A stretch of DNA of 64,000 bases from Herbiconiux sp. VKM Ac-1786 (GTDB lineage Bacteria; Actinomycetota; Actinomycetes; Actinomycetales; Microbacteriaceae): the NCBI RefSeq assembly GCF_015350805.1, contig NZ_JADKSG010000001.1, positions 1,660,513 through 1,724,512 on the forward strand, given 5' to 3'. The stretch's first letter is position 1. Each line of letters opens with the position of its first letter. Of the stretch, positions 52,527 through 61,096 are shown in pieces. A program made the translations under genes and the position numbers. Under the pieces are notes generated by a model, which did no database searches, was not told the origin of the DNA, and saw nothing but the letters and a program-made list of their open reading frames with translations.

Positions 52527-53563
52527 GCCGGCACCTCCTCGGCGTCGGGGGTGCGGCCCCGCCGGAGCCGGATCTCCCGCACCCGGTCGGCCGACAGCGC
52601 GACGAGCAGGATGACCCCGAGCAGCACGTTCAGCGTCTCGATGCCGACCCCGAACAGCTCGAGCCCCTTGCGGATGACGAGCGTCAGCGTGATGCCGAGG
52701 AAGGTGCCGACCACCGAGACGTAGCCGCCGGCCAGCAGCGTGCCGCCGAGGATCGGCCCGACGAACGACTGCAGCATGAACTCGTCGCCGATCGAGGGCG
52801 TGAACGAGCCGATGCTGGTGGCCAGCAGGATGCCCGCCAGCGCCGCGAGCGTGCCCGAGAGCGTGTGGGCCAGCACGATCCGCCGCGAGGTCGGGATGCC
52901 CGACAGCTCCGCGGCGGTGACGTTGCTGCCCGTCAGCAGCAGCTCCCGGCCGTAGCGCGTGCGCTGGTAGAGCAGCCCGATCAGGGCCATCACCACGAGC
53001 ACCGGCACGACCATCAGTGGGATGGCGGCCGGCCCGCACCAGCCGGCGAGGCAGACGGAGGCGAAGGAGCTGCGCCCGAGCAGGTCGAAGCCCTCGGGCT
53101 TCACCACGAAGGCGGAGCCGGTGCTGAGCGCCGAGTAGACCGTGGGCACGAGGCCGAGCAGCGCGAAGCTCATGGCGAGCGTGACGATGAAGGAGTTGAC
53201 GCCGGTGCGGGCGATGATCCAGCCGGTCAGCGCCCCGATGGCGGCGCCGGCGACGAGGCCGAGCAGGATGCCGGCCACCAGCGGCAGGGCGAGCAGGTCG
53301 AACGAGATGCCCGAGACCATCGCCCCGAACGCCGCCATCTGGCCGACCGCGATGTTCATGTGGCCGATCGAGAGCACCGTCATCTGGGCGAGCCCGACGA
53401 CCGTGAAGACCGCGATCGAGGTGATCAGGGGGGCGAGCACGAAGGCGCCGTTCAGGAACGACGGCTTGAGGACGATCAGCACCGCGACCAGCACGACGAT
53501 GATGGCGATCAGCACGAAGCGCGGGGTCGCCAGCCAGCGCAGCACGGCGGGGCGGGATCTCAC
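52523..53563 (-). CDS. Sugar ABC transporter permease, RbsC type (second system, subunit 1)
   Basis: A 346-residue permease with the same architecture: FTVVGLAQMTVLSIGHMNIAVGQMAAFGAM, GWIIARTGVNSFIVTLAMSFALLGLVP, RYGRELLLTGSNVTAAELSGIPTSRR and a C-terminal GGYVSVVGTFLGITLTLVIRKGLELFGV. The GTG start overlaps the enolase stop (GTGA). Having two different RbsC-type permeases matches heteromeric importers rather than the single-permease system at the left end of the window. Confidence 0.93.
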   Translation of the reverse strand: MRSRPAVLRWLATPRFVLIAIIVVLVAVLIVLKPSFLNGAFVLAPLITSIAVFTVVGLAQMTVLSIGHMNIAVGQMAAFGAMVSGISFDLLALPLVAGILLGLVAGAAIGALTGWIIARTGVNSFIVTLAMSFALLGLVPTVYSALSTGSAFVVKPEGFDLLGRSSFASVCLAGWCGPAAIPLMVVPVLVVMALIGLLYQRTRYGRELLLTGSNVTAAELSGIPTSRRIVLAHTLSGTLAALAGILLATSIGSFTPSIGDEFMLQSFVGPILGGTLLAGGYVSVVGTFLGITLTLVIRKGLELFGVGIETLNVLLGVILLVALSADRVREIRLRRGRTPDAEEVPA

Positions 53564-54648
53564 GCGACGATCCGGTCGTCGATCGCGTCGAGGTCCCAGC
53601 AGATGCCGAGACCGGGCTGCAGCGGGGCGAGCGCCCGCCCGTCGACGATCTCCAGCTCCCCGTGGGTGATGGCGCGCAGCTGGGGGATGTACTCGACGTA
53701 GCGGCCGTTCGGCACCGCTCCGACGAGGCTCACGTGCAGCTCCATCAGGAAGTGCGGGCAGACCGCGACGTTGAAGGCCTCGGCGAGGTGCGCGACCTTC
53801 AGCCACGGGGTGATGCCCCCGACCCGGGCGACGTCGACCTGCACCACTCCGGCCGCACCGCGCTCGAGGTACTCGCGGAACTGGGCCACCGAGTACATCG
53901 ACTCGCCCACCGCGATCGGGATGCTCGTGCTGCGCGCCAGCCGGGCGTGCCCCTCGATGTCGTCCGCCGGCAGCGGCTCCTCGAGCCAGAACAGGTCGAG
54001 CGGCTCGAAGGCCCGCGCCCGCCGCGCGGCCTCGGCTCCCGTCATCGACTGGTTCGCGTCGACCATCAGGTCCATCCGGTCGCCCACGGCGTCGCGCACG
54101 GCCCGCAGCCGCTCGACGTCGTCGGCCACGTGGGGCATGCCCACCTTGATCTTCAGCCCCGCCCAGCCGGCCGCGCGGGATCGCCGCGCGCCCTCGACGA
54201 GCTCGTCGGTCGAGAGGTGCAGCCATCCGCCCTCGGTGTCGTAGAGCGGGACGTCGCGGCGGAACCCGCCGGCCGTCTGCCAGAGCGGCGCACCGGCTCG
54301 GAGCGACTTGAGGTCCCAGAGCGCCGTATCGACCGCGGCGAGGGCGAGCGAGGTGATCGCCCCCGTCGTGGTCGCGCGGGTCGAGGCGAAGAGGCGGTGC
54401 CAGATCGCCTCGACGTTCGCCGCGTCCTGGCCGGGCAGGAGGTCGAGCAGGTGGTCGCGCAGCATCGACAGCACCGCCCGGCCGCCCGTGCCGATCGTGT
54501 ACGAGTAACCGGTTCCGGTCAGGCCGTCGTCGGTGTCGATCTCGACGAAGACCGTCTCCTGCTTGACGAAGCTCTGCACGGCGTCGGTGCGCACGGTCTC
54601 GACCTCGAGGTCGACGAGGCGGGCGCGGGCGGTGGTGATGGTCGGCAT
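53560..54648 (-). CDS. Enolase superfamily (mandelate racemase/muconate lactonising) enzyme
   Basis: A 362-residue enolase-superfamily protein that abstracts a proton alpha to a carboxylate. Catalytic set: K166-x-K168 (GLKIKVG), metal ligands Asp197 (MVDANQS), Glu223 (WLEEP) and Glu249 (VGES), and the Asp272/His299 dyad (VQVDVARVGGI; CPHF), which places it in the mandelate racemase subgroup rather than muconate cycloisomerases. Likely substrates are acid sugars (dehydration) or racemisable acids. GGAGGCACC precedes the ATG. It lies between the binding lipoprotein and the permeases, so it probably handles the imported compound. Confidence 0.9.
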   Translation of the reverse strand: MPTITTARARLVDLEVETVRTDAVQSFVKQETVFVEIDTDDGLTGTGYSYTIGTGGRAVLSMLRDHLLDLLPGQDAANVEAIWHRLFASTRATTTGAITSLALAAVDTALWDLKSLRAGAPLWQTAGGFRRDVPLYDTEGGWLHLSTDELVEGARRSRAAGWAGLKIKVGMPHVADDVERLRAVRDAVGDRMDLMVDANQSMTGAEAARRARAFEPLDLFWLEEPLPADDIEGHARLARSTSIPIAVGESMYSVAQFREYLERGAAGVVQVDVARVGGITPWLKVAHLAEAFNVAVCPHFLMELHVSLVGAVPNGRYVEYIPQLRAITHGELEIVDGRALAPLQPGLGICWDLDAIDDRIVA

Positions 54649-54699
54649 CGGTGCCTCCGGGACGGCGGCCGCGGGCGGCCGGAAGGACGGGCCGCGAGC

Positions 54700-54759
54700 G
54701 CGGCGGGTCAGTAGGTGCGGCGGGTCAGTGGGTGCGGCGGGTCACGGTGCGGCGGGTCA
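54700..54759. repeat. Short tandem repeat at the lipoprotein 3' end
   Basis: Four copies of GCGGCGGGTCA at 54700-54710, 54717-54727, 54734-54744 and 54749-54759, spaced 17, 17 and 15 bases. Read on the minus strand each is TGACCCGCCGC; the first copy supplies the lipoprotein gene's TGA stop. The 108-base gap to the enolase gene contains little else. Confidence 0.8.
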
Positions 54760-55803
54760 GGAGCAGGCGAGGTGGTCGGCGTCGAAGTCCTTCATCAGCT
54801 GCTCGCTCGCGGCGGTGCGCTCGTCGTCGTAGCTCGCCACGTTCTCCTTCGTCACCACGAACGAGCCGGAGTCGATGATCGCGCCCGGGTCGGACATCGT
54901 GCACTCCTTGCTGGCCAGCTTCGCCAGGGCGTAGCTGCCGACGTAGGCCTGCCCGGTCGGGTTCTGCGCGATGGTGGCGTAGACCGAGCCGTCCTCGATC
55001 GCGGCCAGGATCGTCTCGTCGTCGTCGATGGCGACGAGCGTGATCGGCAGGCCCGACTCCTTCACCGCGGTGGCCGCGGCGACCGCCGGGTTGTAGGCGG
55101 TCGAGACGATGCCGGTGATCTCGCTGCCCTTCGAGGCGAGCAGGTCGGCGACGGCCTTCTGGGCGGTGGTGATGTCGGTGTCGATGTCGGTCACGTCGGG
55201 CAGCAGCGTGACCGCGCCGTTCGTCTCCTCGACCGCCTTCTTCACGCCCGCGATGCGGCGCTGGGTGTTGGAGTCGACGTTGACCCCGGTGAGGTGCGCG
55301 AGCACCCCGCTGCCGCCCATCGCCTCGATGGTGGCCTGGGCCGCCTTGTAGGCGGCCGCCTCGGTGTCGGTCGAGAGGCAGAAGTCGGCGTCGTTGGTGT
55401 CGCCGGCCGGGCACGAGCCGAGAGCGGCGGTCGCGATGCCGTTCTGCTTCAGGTTCTGGAACGTCGAGTTGATGTCGGTCGGCGAGACGCCGAACACGCC
55501 GAAGGCGTTGTAGCCGTTGGCCACGAGGGAGTTGATGACGTCGTTCTCCTTCGTCTGGTCCCACCCGGCGGTTTCGTTGAAGGTCGCGTCGCCCAGGCCG
55601 AAGTCGGTCTTGGCCTGGTCGGCCGCCGCGATCCACGGCTGGAAGTAGGGGTGCGGGCCGCCCGGCACGAGCGCGACCTTCACGGTGTCGAGTCCGGCGG
55701 CCTCGCCGCCGCCGCCCGTCGACGCCTGGGGGGTGCAGCCGGACAGCAGCAGCGCCGCGGCCGTGATCGCCGTGACGGCGAGGGGAAGGGTGGTGCGTCT
55801 CAT
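54757..55803 (-). CDS. Sugar ABC transporter substrate-binding lipoprotein (second system)
   Basis: A 348-residue type I periplasmic-binding lipoprotein. MRRTTLPLAVTAITAAALLLSGC ends at lipidated Cys23, followed by a Gly-rich linker. Binding-fold features are ALVPGGPHPYFQPWIAAADQAK, NSLVANGYNAFGVFGVSPTDINSTF and GIVSTAYNPAVAAATAVKESGLP. ATG 55803 has TGGAGGC at 8 bases; an upstream frame from the same region lacks a signal peptide. First gene of the enolase operon, divergent from the GntR regulator. Confidence 0.92.
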   Translation of the reverse strand: MRRTTLPLAVTAITAAALLLSGCTPQASTGGGGEAAGLDTVKVALVPGGPHPYFQPWIAAADQAKTDFGLGDATFNETAGWDQTKENDVINSLVANGYNAFGVFGVSPTDINSTFQNLKQNGIATAALGSCPAGDTNDADFCLSTDTEAAAYKAAQATIEAMGGSGVLAHLTGVNVDSNTQRRIAGVKKAVEETNGAVTLLPDVTDIDTDITTAQKAVADLLASKGSEITGIVSTAYNPAVAAATAVKESGLPITLVAIDDDETILAAIEDGSVYATIAQNPTGQAYVGSYALAKLASKECTMSDPGAIIDSGSFVVTKENVASYDDERTAASEQLMKDFDADHLACS

Positions 55804-55854
55804 CGTTGAGCCTCCATCGGTGCGGGCCATCAGGTCATCATCGGTCGTCATTCG

Positions 55855-55868
55855 AATCCTATAGGATT
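55855..55868. promoter_or_regulatory. Perfect 14-bp palindrome between lipoprotein and GntR genes
   Basis: AATCCTATAGGATT is a perfect palindrome in the 117-base divergent gap, one of the few A/T-rich spots nearby. It is a candidate operator of the GntR/FCD protein. A TAGATT -10 box for the GntR gene lies at 55886-55891, 18 bases downstream. Confidence 0.65.
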
Positions 55869-55920
55869 TCCGCCATGCTCCACGATAGATTGGGTCCTGT
55901 CAAGCAGGAGGGAGCGACGG

Positions 55921-56601
55921 ATGCTCGAGGGGCAGTATCTCGACTCGCTCGGCGCCGTGCCCGGCGCTCCGCGGCCGACCGAGGTGCATCAGCACCTGCG
56001 CGGGCTGATCATGTCCGGCGCCATCCCGCCCGGTGCGCGCATCAACATCGACGACGCCGCCCGGCAGCTCTCCGTCTCGCCCACCCCGGTGCGCGAGGCG
56101 CTCGCCGGGCTGGAGTCGGAGGGGCTCGTCGTGAAGGTGCCGTTGCGGGGCTACCGCACCACCGAGCTGCTCACCCGCGACGAGCTGATCGAGCTCTACG
56201 AGCTGCGCATGCTGCTCGAGCCGGCGGCCGCGGCCTCGGCGGCCCGGCGCCGCGACGACGCGGCGCTCCAGGCCTTCGACGCGGAGCTGGCGACGCTCAA
56301 CGGGCATCCCGCCGCCCTGCCGGCCGGGGCGCTGTCGGCGCACGACGAGCGGCTGCACGGCCTGGTCTTCGACACCGCGGGCAATCGGCTGATCAGTCGC
56401 ACCTACGCGCGCACCCACTGCCACCTGCACATCTTCCGGCTGTCGTACGCGGGCAGCTACGGGCACGGCACGCTCGACGAGCACGTCGAGATCGTGCGGG
56501 CGATCCGCGACTCCGATCCGGAGCGGGCCGCCGAGGCGATGCGCGAGCACCTCGACCTCTCGCTCGGCCGGGTGCTGGGTACGGAGGCCGCGGCTCACTA
56601 G
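55921..56601 (+). CDS. GntR family regulator, FadR/FCD subfamily
   Basis: A 226-residue regulator. Winged helix: VHQHLRGLIMSGAIPPGARINIDDAARQLSVSPTPVREALAGLESEGLVVKVPLRGYRT. The C-terminal FCD domain has ELYELRMLLEP and the His/Asp-rich helices AHDERLHGLVFDTAG and DEHVEIVRAIRDSDPERAAEAMREHL, which normally bind a metal and a carboxylate. That ligand class fits a sugar-acid or organic-acid operon with an enolase enzyme and MHS transporter. GGAGGG precedes the ATG. Converges with the ROK gene (4-base overlap). Confidence 0.93.
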   Translation: MLEGQYLDSLGAVPGAPRPTEVHQHLRGLIMSGAIPPGARINIDDAARQLSVSPTPVREALAGLESEGLVVKVPLRGYRTTELLTRDELIELYELRMLLEPAAAASAARRRDDAALQAFDAELATLNGHPAALPAGALSAHDERLHGLVFDTAGNRLISRTYARTHCHLHIFRLSYAGSYGHGTLDEHVEIVRAIRDSDPERAAEAMREHLDLSLGRVLGTEAAAH

Positions 56602-57809
56602 ACCCTCGGGTGCCGCTGCTGCACGATGCCCTGCAGCACCGCGGCCGCCGCGCCACGCGCCCAGTCCTCGAAGGCGTGCGGGCGCAGCACGATCCGGCAG
56701 CGCCCCGCTGCGCCGAACGCGTGGGCCTCGAAGGCGGCGCGCAGCCGCTGGTCGTAGAGGTCGTAGTCGGCGACGGCCTCGCCCGTGATCAGCACGATCT
56801 CGGGCCCCGTCAGGTTCGCGACCGTCGCGATGGCCGTGCCGATGACGGTGCCGGCCCGGTCGAACACCTCGACGGCCGCGGGGTCGCCCTCGTGGGCGAG
56901 CGCCACGGCCTCGTCGATCGAGGCGACCGGATGCCCGTCCCGCACCCCGCCCGCCTCGGCCACCGCGCGCACGATCGCGCCGGTCGACGCCACCGCCTCG
57001 ACGCAGCCGCGCCGGCCGCAGGTGCAGACGAACCGCTCGGACGTCAGCGGCAGGTGCCCGATCTCGCCCGCCACCCCGAAGGCGCCCTCCACGACCTCGC
57101 CGTTGACGTGCAGGCCGCAGCCGATGCCGCTGCCGATCGTGATGATGGCGAACGAGCTCGTGCCGACGCCCTCGCCGAACCAGTGCTCGGCGACGGTCAG
57201 CGCCCGCACGTCGTTCTCGATCAGCACGGGCAGGCCGAGCCGCTCGGTGAGAGCGGCGCCGAGGGGCTCCCCGGTCCAGCCGAGCAGGGCCGACTCCCGC
57301 ACGACGCCGTTCCGGGAGTCGACGTCGCCCGACACCGAGACGCCCACCCCGGCCAGCCGCTCGCGCCGGTCGCCGAGCAGGGCGCAGAGCCGCTCGGCGA
57401 TCTCGGCGACGCCCTCGACCACGGCGTCGAAGGAGCGGCCGACCGGCTGATGGGCCGAGACGAGCAGCCGTGCCCCCAGGTCGGTGGCGACCCCGATCAC
57501 CTCGCCGGGGTTCACCTTGATGCCGAGCACCACGAGCGACGCCGGGTCGACCTTGATCGGGTTCGCCGGCCGGCCGCGGGGGCCGCCCCGCGGTGCCGGG
57601 TCGTGGTCGACGATCAGCCCGGCCGCGATCATCGGCGCCACGGCCTTGGTGACGGCGGCCTGCGACAGCCCCGTGGCCCGGGCGACGTCGGTGCGCGAGA
57701 GCGGGCCGTGGGTCAGGATGCCCGTGAAGATGTCCACGGCGGCCGGCGACGCGGCCCCGAGCACGCGCAGCGCCTCGTCCGCCCGCTGCCCGATCCGCAC
57801 GCTGCTCAT
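56598..57809 (-). CDS. ROK family transcriptional regulator (NagC/XylR-like)
   Basis: A 403-residue ROK protein with an N-terminal MarR-like helix-turn-helix (LTHGPLSRTDVARATGLSQAAVTKAV) and a sugar-kinase-like C-terminal domain. The ROK zinc motif reads CTCGRRGCVEA, and GVGVSVSGDVDSRNGVV and TIGSGIGCGLHVNGEVVEGAFGVAGEIGH match the kinase-fold segments. ATG 57809 has GGAAGG upstream; the longer frame adds a few residues without ribosome site. It ends 54 bases upstream-side of the alpha-galactosidase stop on the same strand and probably represses the adjacent glycosidase/importer genes in the absence of a sugar. Confidence 0.92.
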   Translation of the reverse strand: MSSVRIGQRADEALRVLGAASPAAVDIFTGILTHGPLSRTDVARATGLSQAAVTKAVAPMIAAGLIVDHDPAPRGGPRGRPANPIKVDPASLVVLGIKVNPGEVIGVATDLGARLLVSAHQPVGRSFDAVVEGVAEIAERLCALLGDRRERLAGVGVSVSGDVDSRNGVVRESALLGWTGEPLGAALTERLGLPVLIENDVRALTVAEHWFGEGVGTSSFAIITIGSGIGCGLHVNGEVVEGAFGVAGEIGHLPLTSERFVCTCGRRGCVEAVASTGAIVRAVAEAGGVRDGHPVASIDEAVALAHEGDPAAVEVFDRAGTVIGTAIATVANLTGPEIVLITGEAVADYDLYDQRLRAAFEAHAFGAAGRCRIVLRPHAFEDWARGAAAAVLQGIVQQRHPRV

Positions 57810-57863
57810 CGCGACCCTTCCGTCGTGCACCCCATTCTGCCGGTCGCGGGGCCGCGACGCCCG

Positions 57864-60047
57864 CTAGTCGTCGATCCTCCGGAGATCGAGCAGCACGGCC
57901 TGCGCCGGATCGAGCGTGGGCAGCGGCACCCCGGCCACGGCGAGCACCGTGCCCGGCAGCTCCACGCCGCCCGCGCGGGCCGCGTCGAACCACTCCGGCC
58001 CCTCGCCCTGGTGCAGCGCCACGGCCCCGAGCTCGTCGCGCACGGCAACCCGGTAGCTCGCCGAGGCGTCGAGCCCGGGCATCCGCACCCGCCCCGACTG
58101 GCCGGCGGCCGAGGTGTCGAGCCGGGCCCAGACGTAGAGCGCCCGGGAGCCGTCGGCGGCCACGCTGCCGTGCAGCAGGGTCTCGTCGTCGGGCAGGTCG
58201 GCGTGCACCCGGCGGCCCGTGGCGACGAGCTCGCGGATCTCCTTGTAGAGCCCGCCCCAGCGGCGGAGCGCCTCGAGCTCCTCCGCGGTGCAGCGTGTGA
58301 TGTCCCACTCGATGCCCGCCGAGGCGAACAGCGCGGTGGCGAGCCGGAACGACAGGTCGGCCGAGCGGTGCGTCGTGTGCGAGCGCTCGGCGCCGACGTG
58401 CGAGCCGAGGAGCTCGGGCGGCAGCAGCAGCTCCGACCAGCGCTGGATGCGCTGCCGCTCGATCGGGTCGTTGCAGTCCGAGGTCCAGACGCGGTCGGTG
58501 CGCGCGAGCACGCCGAGGTCGACGCGGCCGCCGCCCGAGGCGCAGGACTCGATCTCGAGCGCGGGGAAGCGGCCCCGCAGCGCGTCGAGCAGGGCGTAGA
58601 GCGCGAGGGTCTGCGCGTGCACGCCGGGCGCCCCGCCGGCGGTCTGCCGGGTGGCCTCCATCAGATCGCGGTTGTGGTCCCACTTCAGGAAGTCGATCGC
58701 GTACCGCTCGACCAGTGCCGAGATGGCCTCGAGCAGGTAGTCGAAGGCCTCGGGATGCGCGATGTCGAGCACGTACTGGTGCCGGCTCGAGGTGCCGAGG
58801 CCGGCCGCCGGGCCGAGCACCCAGTCCGGATGCGCGCGCGCCAGCTCGGAGTCGAGGTTGATCATCTCGGGCTCGAACCAGAGCCCGAACTGCATCCCGT
58901 GCGATCGCACCCGGTCGGCGAACGGGCCGAGCCCGTCGGGCCAGACGCCCTCGTCGATCTGCCAGTCGCCGAGCCCTGCCTTGTCGTCGCGGCGGCCGCG
59001 GAACCAGCCGTCGTCGAGCACGATCCGCTCCACGCCGATCGAGGCGGCGCGGTCGACGAGGTCGATCAGCCGGGGGAGCTCGTGGTCGAAGTAGACCGCC
59101 TCCCAGGTGTTCAGCACGAGCGGCTGGGCGCCCGGCCGCCGGCGGTCGGCGCGCACGTGGTCGTGGAAGCGGTCGGCGATCCCGTCCAGGCCCTCGCCCG
59201 ACCAGGCGAACAGCACGAGCGGCGTCGAGTACGTCTCGCCGGCGGCCAGCCGGATCTCGCCCGGCCGCACCAGCTCGCCGCCGCCGAGCACGGCCGAGGC
59301 CGCGCCGGCACCCTCGGGCAGCCGCTCGACGAACCAGCGCTGGTCGCCGCTCCAGGCGACGTGCATCGCCCAGACCTCGCCGTGGCCCGCCCCGAAGCCC
59401 GGGGTACCCGCCGCCATCAGGTACGGCGAGTCGACGCCGGGCTTGCCGCGGCGCACCTCGCGGGCGTGCAGGCCGTCGCGCACCGGGGTGCGCTGCGGTT
59501 CGCGCTCGCGGCTCCACTTGCCGGTGAAGTCGAGGATCTCCGTGGCCCGGGCCGGCAGCGGCAGCTGCGCCACGAGCCCGGCCAGGTCGTAGGGGGCGTC
59601 GCCCGCCTGTGCGATCGAGTCGATCGAGGTGGACACCCCGACGAGACCGCTGGGTTCGAGGGTCACCCGCTGCCGGATCGCGAGGCCGCTGACCGCGTCG
59701 TCGAAGCGGAACTCGATCGAGCCGCCGGCATCCTGCACATCGGCGAGAACCTCGCGCAGCACCGGCCGCGGCGTCGTCGCCCCGCCCGCGCGGTGCCCGC
59801 TCAGCCCTGGCACGCCCGACCAGTCGTGGCGCTCCCCGGGCAGCAGCGGGAACCGCCGCGCCACGTCGGGCGCGTTGTGCAGCCGGGCCGTGCCCGAGGT
59901 CAGCCGGAGGGCCTCCAGCTCCGCGTCGGAGAGCGGGCCGAGATCACGGCCCCAGTGCAGCACCGACGGGGCGTCGCCCGTCGCGTCGACGACGAGGGAC
60001 ACCCCCGCCGCGCGCAGGTGGGGGATGCGGTGGGGTACAGAGCTCAT
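57864..60047 (-). CDS. Alpha-galactosidase, glycoside hydrolase family 36
   Basis: A 727-residue GH36 enzyme, normal length for the family. The nucleophile is Asp457 in FLKWDHNR, and SDCNDPIER (about residues 523-531) contains the acid/base Asp; ESCASGGGRVDLG and VLDDGWFRGRRDD are further GH36 hallmarks. No signal peptide, so it acts in the cytosol on imported alpha-galactosides. ATG 60047 follows AAGGACGAG; a longer start at 60083 is possible but would read through the promoter region. Divergent from the importer permeases across a dyad-containing promoter. Confidence 0.93.
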   Translation of the reverse strand: MSSVPHRIPHLRAAGVSLVVDATGDAPSVLHWGRDLGPLSDAELEALRLTSGTARLHNAPDVARRFPLLPGERHDWSGVPGLSGHRAGGATTPRPVLREVLADVQDAGGSIEFRFDDAVSGLAIRQRVTLEPSGLVGVSTSIDSIAQAGDAPYDLAGLVAQLPLPARATEILDFTGKWSREREPQRTPVRDGLHAREVRRGKPGVDSPYLMAAGTPGFGAGHGEVWAMHVAWSGDQRWFVERLPEGAGAASAVLGGGELVRPGEIRLAAGETYSTPLVLFAWSGEGLDGIADRFHDHVRADRRRPGAQPLVLNTWEAVYFDHELPRLIDLVDRAASIGVERIVLDDGWFRGRRDDKAGLGDWQIDEGVWPDGLGPFADRVRSHGMQFGLWFEPEMINLDSELARAHPDWVLGPAAGLGTSSRHQYVLDIAHPEAFDYLLEAISALVERYAIDFLKWDHNRDLMEATRQTAGGAPGVHAQTLALYALLDALRGRFPALEIESCASGGGRVDLGVLARTDRVWTSDCNDPIERQRIQRWSELLLPPELLGSHVGAERSHTTHRSADLSFRLATALFASAGIEWDITRCTAEELEALRRWGGLYKEIRELVATGRRVHADLPDDETLLHGSVAADGSRALYVWARLDTSAAGQSGRVRMPGLDASASYRVAVRDELGAVALHQGEGPEWFDAARAGGVELPGTVLAVAGVPLPTLDPAQAVLLDLRRIDD

Positions 60048-60070
60048 CTCGTCCTTCTCCGTCGAATTAT

Positions 60071-60101
60071 TTGACAGCATCAATTATTGCTACTTATGCT
60101 G
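60071..60101 (+). promoter_or_regulatory. Promoter with dyad for the permease/GH95 operon
   Basis: TTGACA (60071-60076), 18-base spacer, TATGCT (60095-60100), a good actinobacterial promoter. An inverted repeat CAGCAT (60075-60080) and ATGCTG (60096-60101) spans it, a candidate binding site for the ROK or another sugar regulator. The region also serves the minus-strand alpha-galactosidase gene. Confidence 0.68.
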
Positions 60102-60142
60102 ACTGCGCAACTCGTGCAAGACCTACCAGATGGGCGAGATCA

Positions 60143-61096
60143 ATGGCGATTACAGCGTCTCGCGGCACCCGCGCCGCGAAGAGCACCCGCATCCGGGGCC
60201 GGGGGGCGATCAATTCGCACTCCCCGGCGCACCGGCACGACGGGCGGCTCGCCTGGGTGCTGATCGCCCCGGCGCTCGTGGGTTTCGTGGTGTTCTTCCT
60301 CTACCCGACGCTCCGCGGCATCTACCTGAGCTTCACCGACTTCAAGGTGCTGACGCCGCCGACCTTCACCGGCTTCGACAACTTCGTGCGGCTGTTCGGC
60401 GACCAGGTGTTCTGGTCGTCGCTCGGCGTCACGGTCTACTTCGTGCTGCTCAGCGTGGTGTTCGGCATGACGATCTCGCTCGTCACCGCCGTGGTGCTGC
60501 ACCGGCTCACCTCGAACACGGTCGTGCGCGGCATCATCATCCTGCCGTTCCTGATCTCGGGCGTCGTCGCCGCGACCACCTGGTCGTGGATGCTCGACTC
60601 CCAGCTCGGCGTCGTGAACATGCTGATCGAGCAGCTCACCGGCGAGCCGATCCTGTTCCTCGGGTCGCGGGCCTGGGCCATCCCCTCGATCGCGATGATC
60701 AGCGTCTGGAAGTCGATGGGCTACAACGCGATCATCATCTTCGCCGGGCTGCAGACCATCCCGCCCACCATCTACGAGGCCGGCCGCATCGACGGGGCGA
60801 ACGAGGTGCAGATGTTCCGCCGCCTGACGCTCCCGCTCCTCCGCCCCATCCTCGCCATGGTGCTCGTGCTCACCGTGATCGGCTCGTTCCAGGTGTTCGA
60901 CATCGTCGCGGTCACCACCAAGGGCGGGCCCGCCAACGCCTCGAACGTGCTGCAGATGTACATCTACGACAAGGCCTTCGGGCAGTTCGACTTCGGCTAC
61001 GGCGCCACGATGTCGCTCGCGCTCTTCGCGATGCTCATCATCATCACCTTCCTGCAGATGCGGCTCATGCGGGCGAGCGAATCGGACACCAACTGA
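60143..61096 (+). CDS. Carbohydrate ABC transporter permease, MalF/UgpA type
   Basis: A 317-residue permease with six helices. LIAPALVGFVVFFLYPTLRGIYLSFTDF opens the first helix; the EAA loop is EAGRIDGANEVQMFRRLTLPLL. ATG 60143 gives a normal short basic leader; an in-frame ATG at 60071 would start inside the promoter -35 box. It pairs with the MalG-type permease that follows (TGATG overlap). No solute-binding protein or ATPase lies beside it, so those must be elsewhere (a shared MsiK-type ATPase is common in actinobacteria). Confidence 0.92.
   Translation: MAITASRGTRAAKSTRIRGRGAINSHSPAHRHDGRLAWVLIAPALVGFVVFFLYPTLRGIYLSFTDFKVLTPPTFTGFDNFVRLFGDQVFWSSLGVTVYFVLLSVVFGMTISLVTAVVLHRLTSNTVVRGIIILPFLISGVVAATTWSWMLDSQLGVVNMLIEQLTGEPILFLGSRAWAIPSIAMISVWKSMGYNAIIIFAGLQTIPPTIYEAGRIDGANEVQMFRRLTLPLLRPILAMVLVLTVIGSFQVFDIVAVTTKGGPANASNVLQMYIYDKAFGQFDFGYGATMSLALFAMLIIITFLQMRLMRASESDTN

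Noticed and set aside
55806-60074. A 1422-codon plus-strand open frame across the ROK and GH36 genes
   Set aside because: Composition is low-complexity Arg/His/Ala-rich and it spans two convincing minus-strand genes plus the GntR gene; typical high-GC shadow.
60071-60142. Longer N-terminus for the MalF-type permease from ATG 60070-60073 region
   Set aside because: It would place the start codon in the -35 box and add 24 non-conserved residues; ATG 60143 gives a normal leader.
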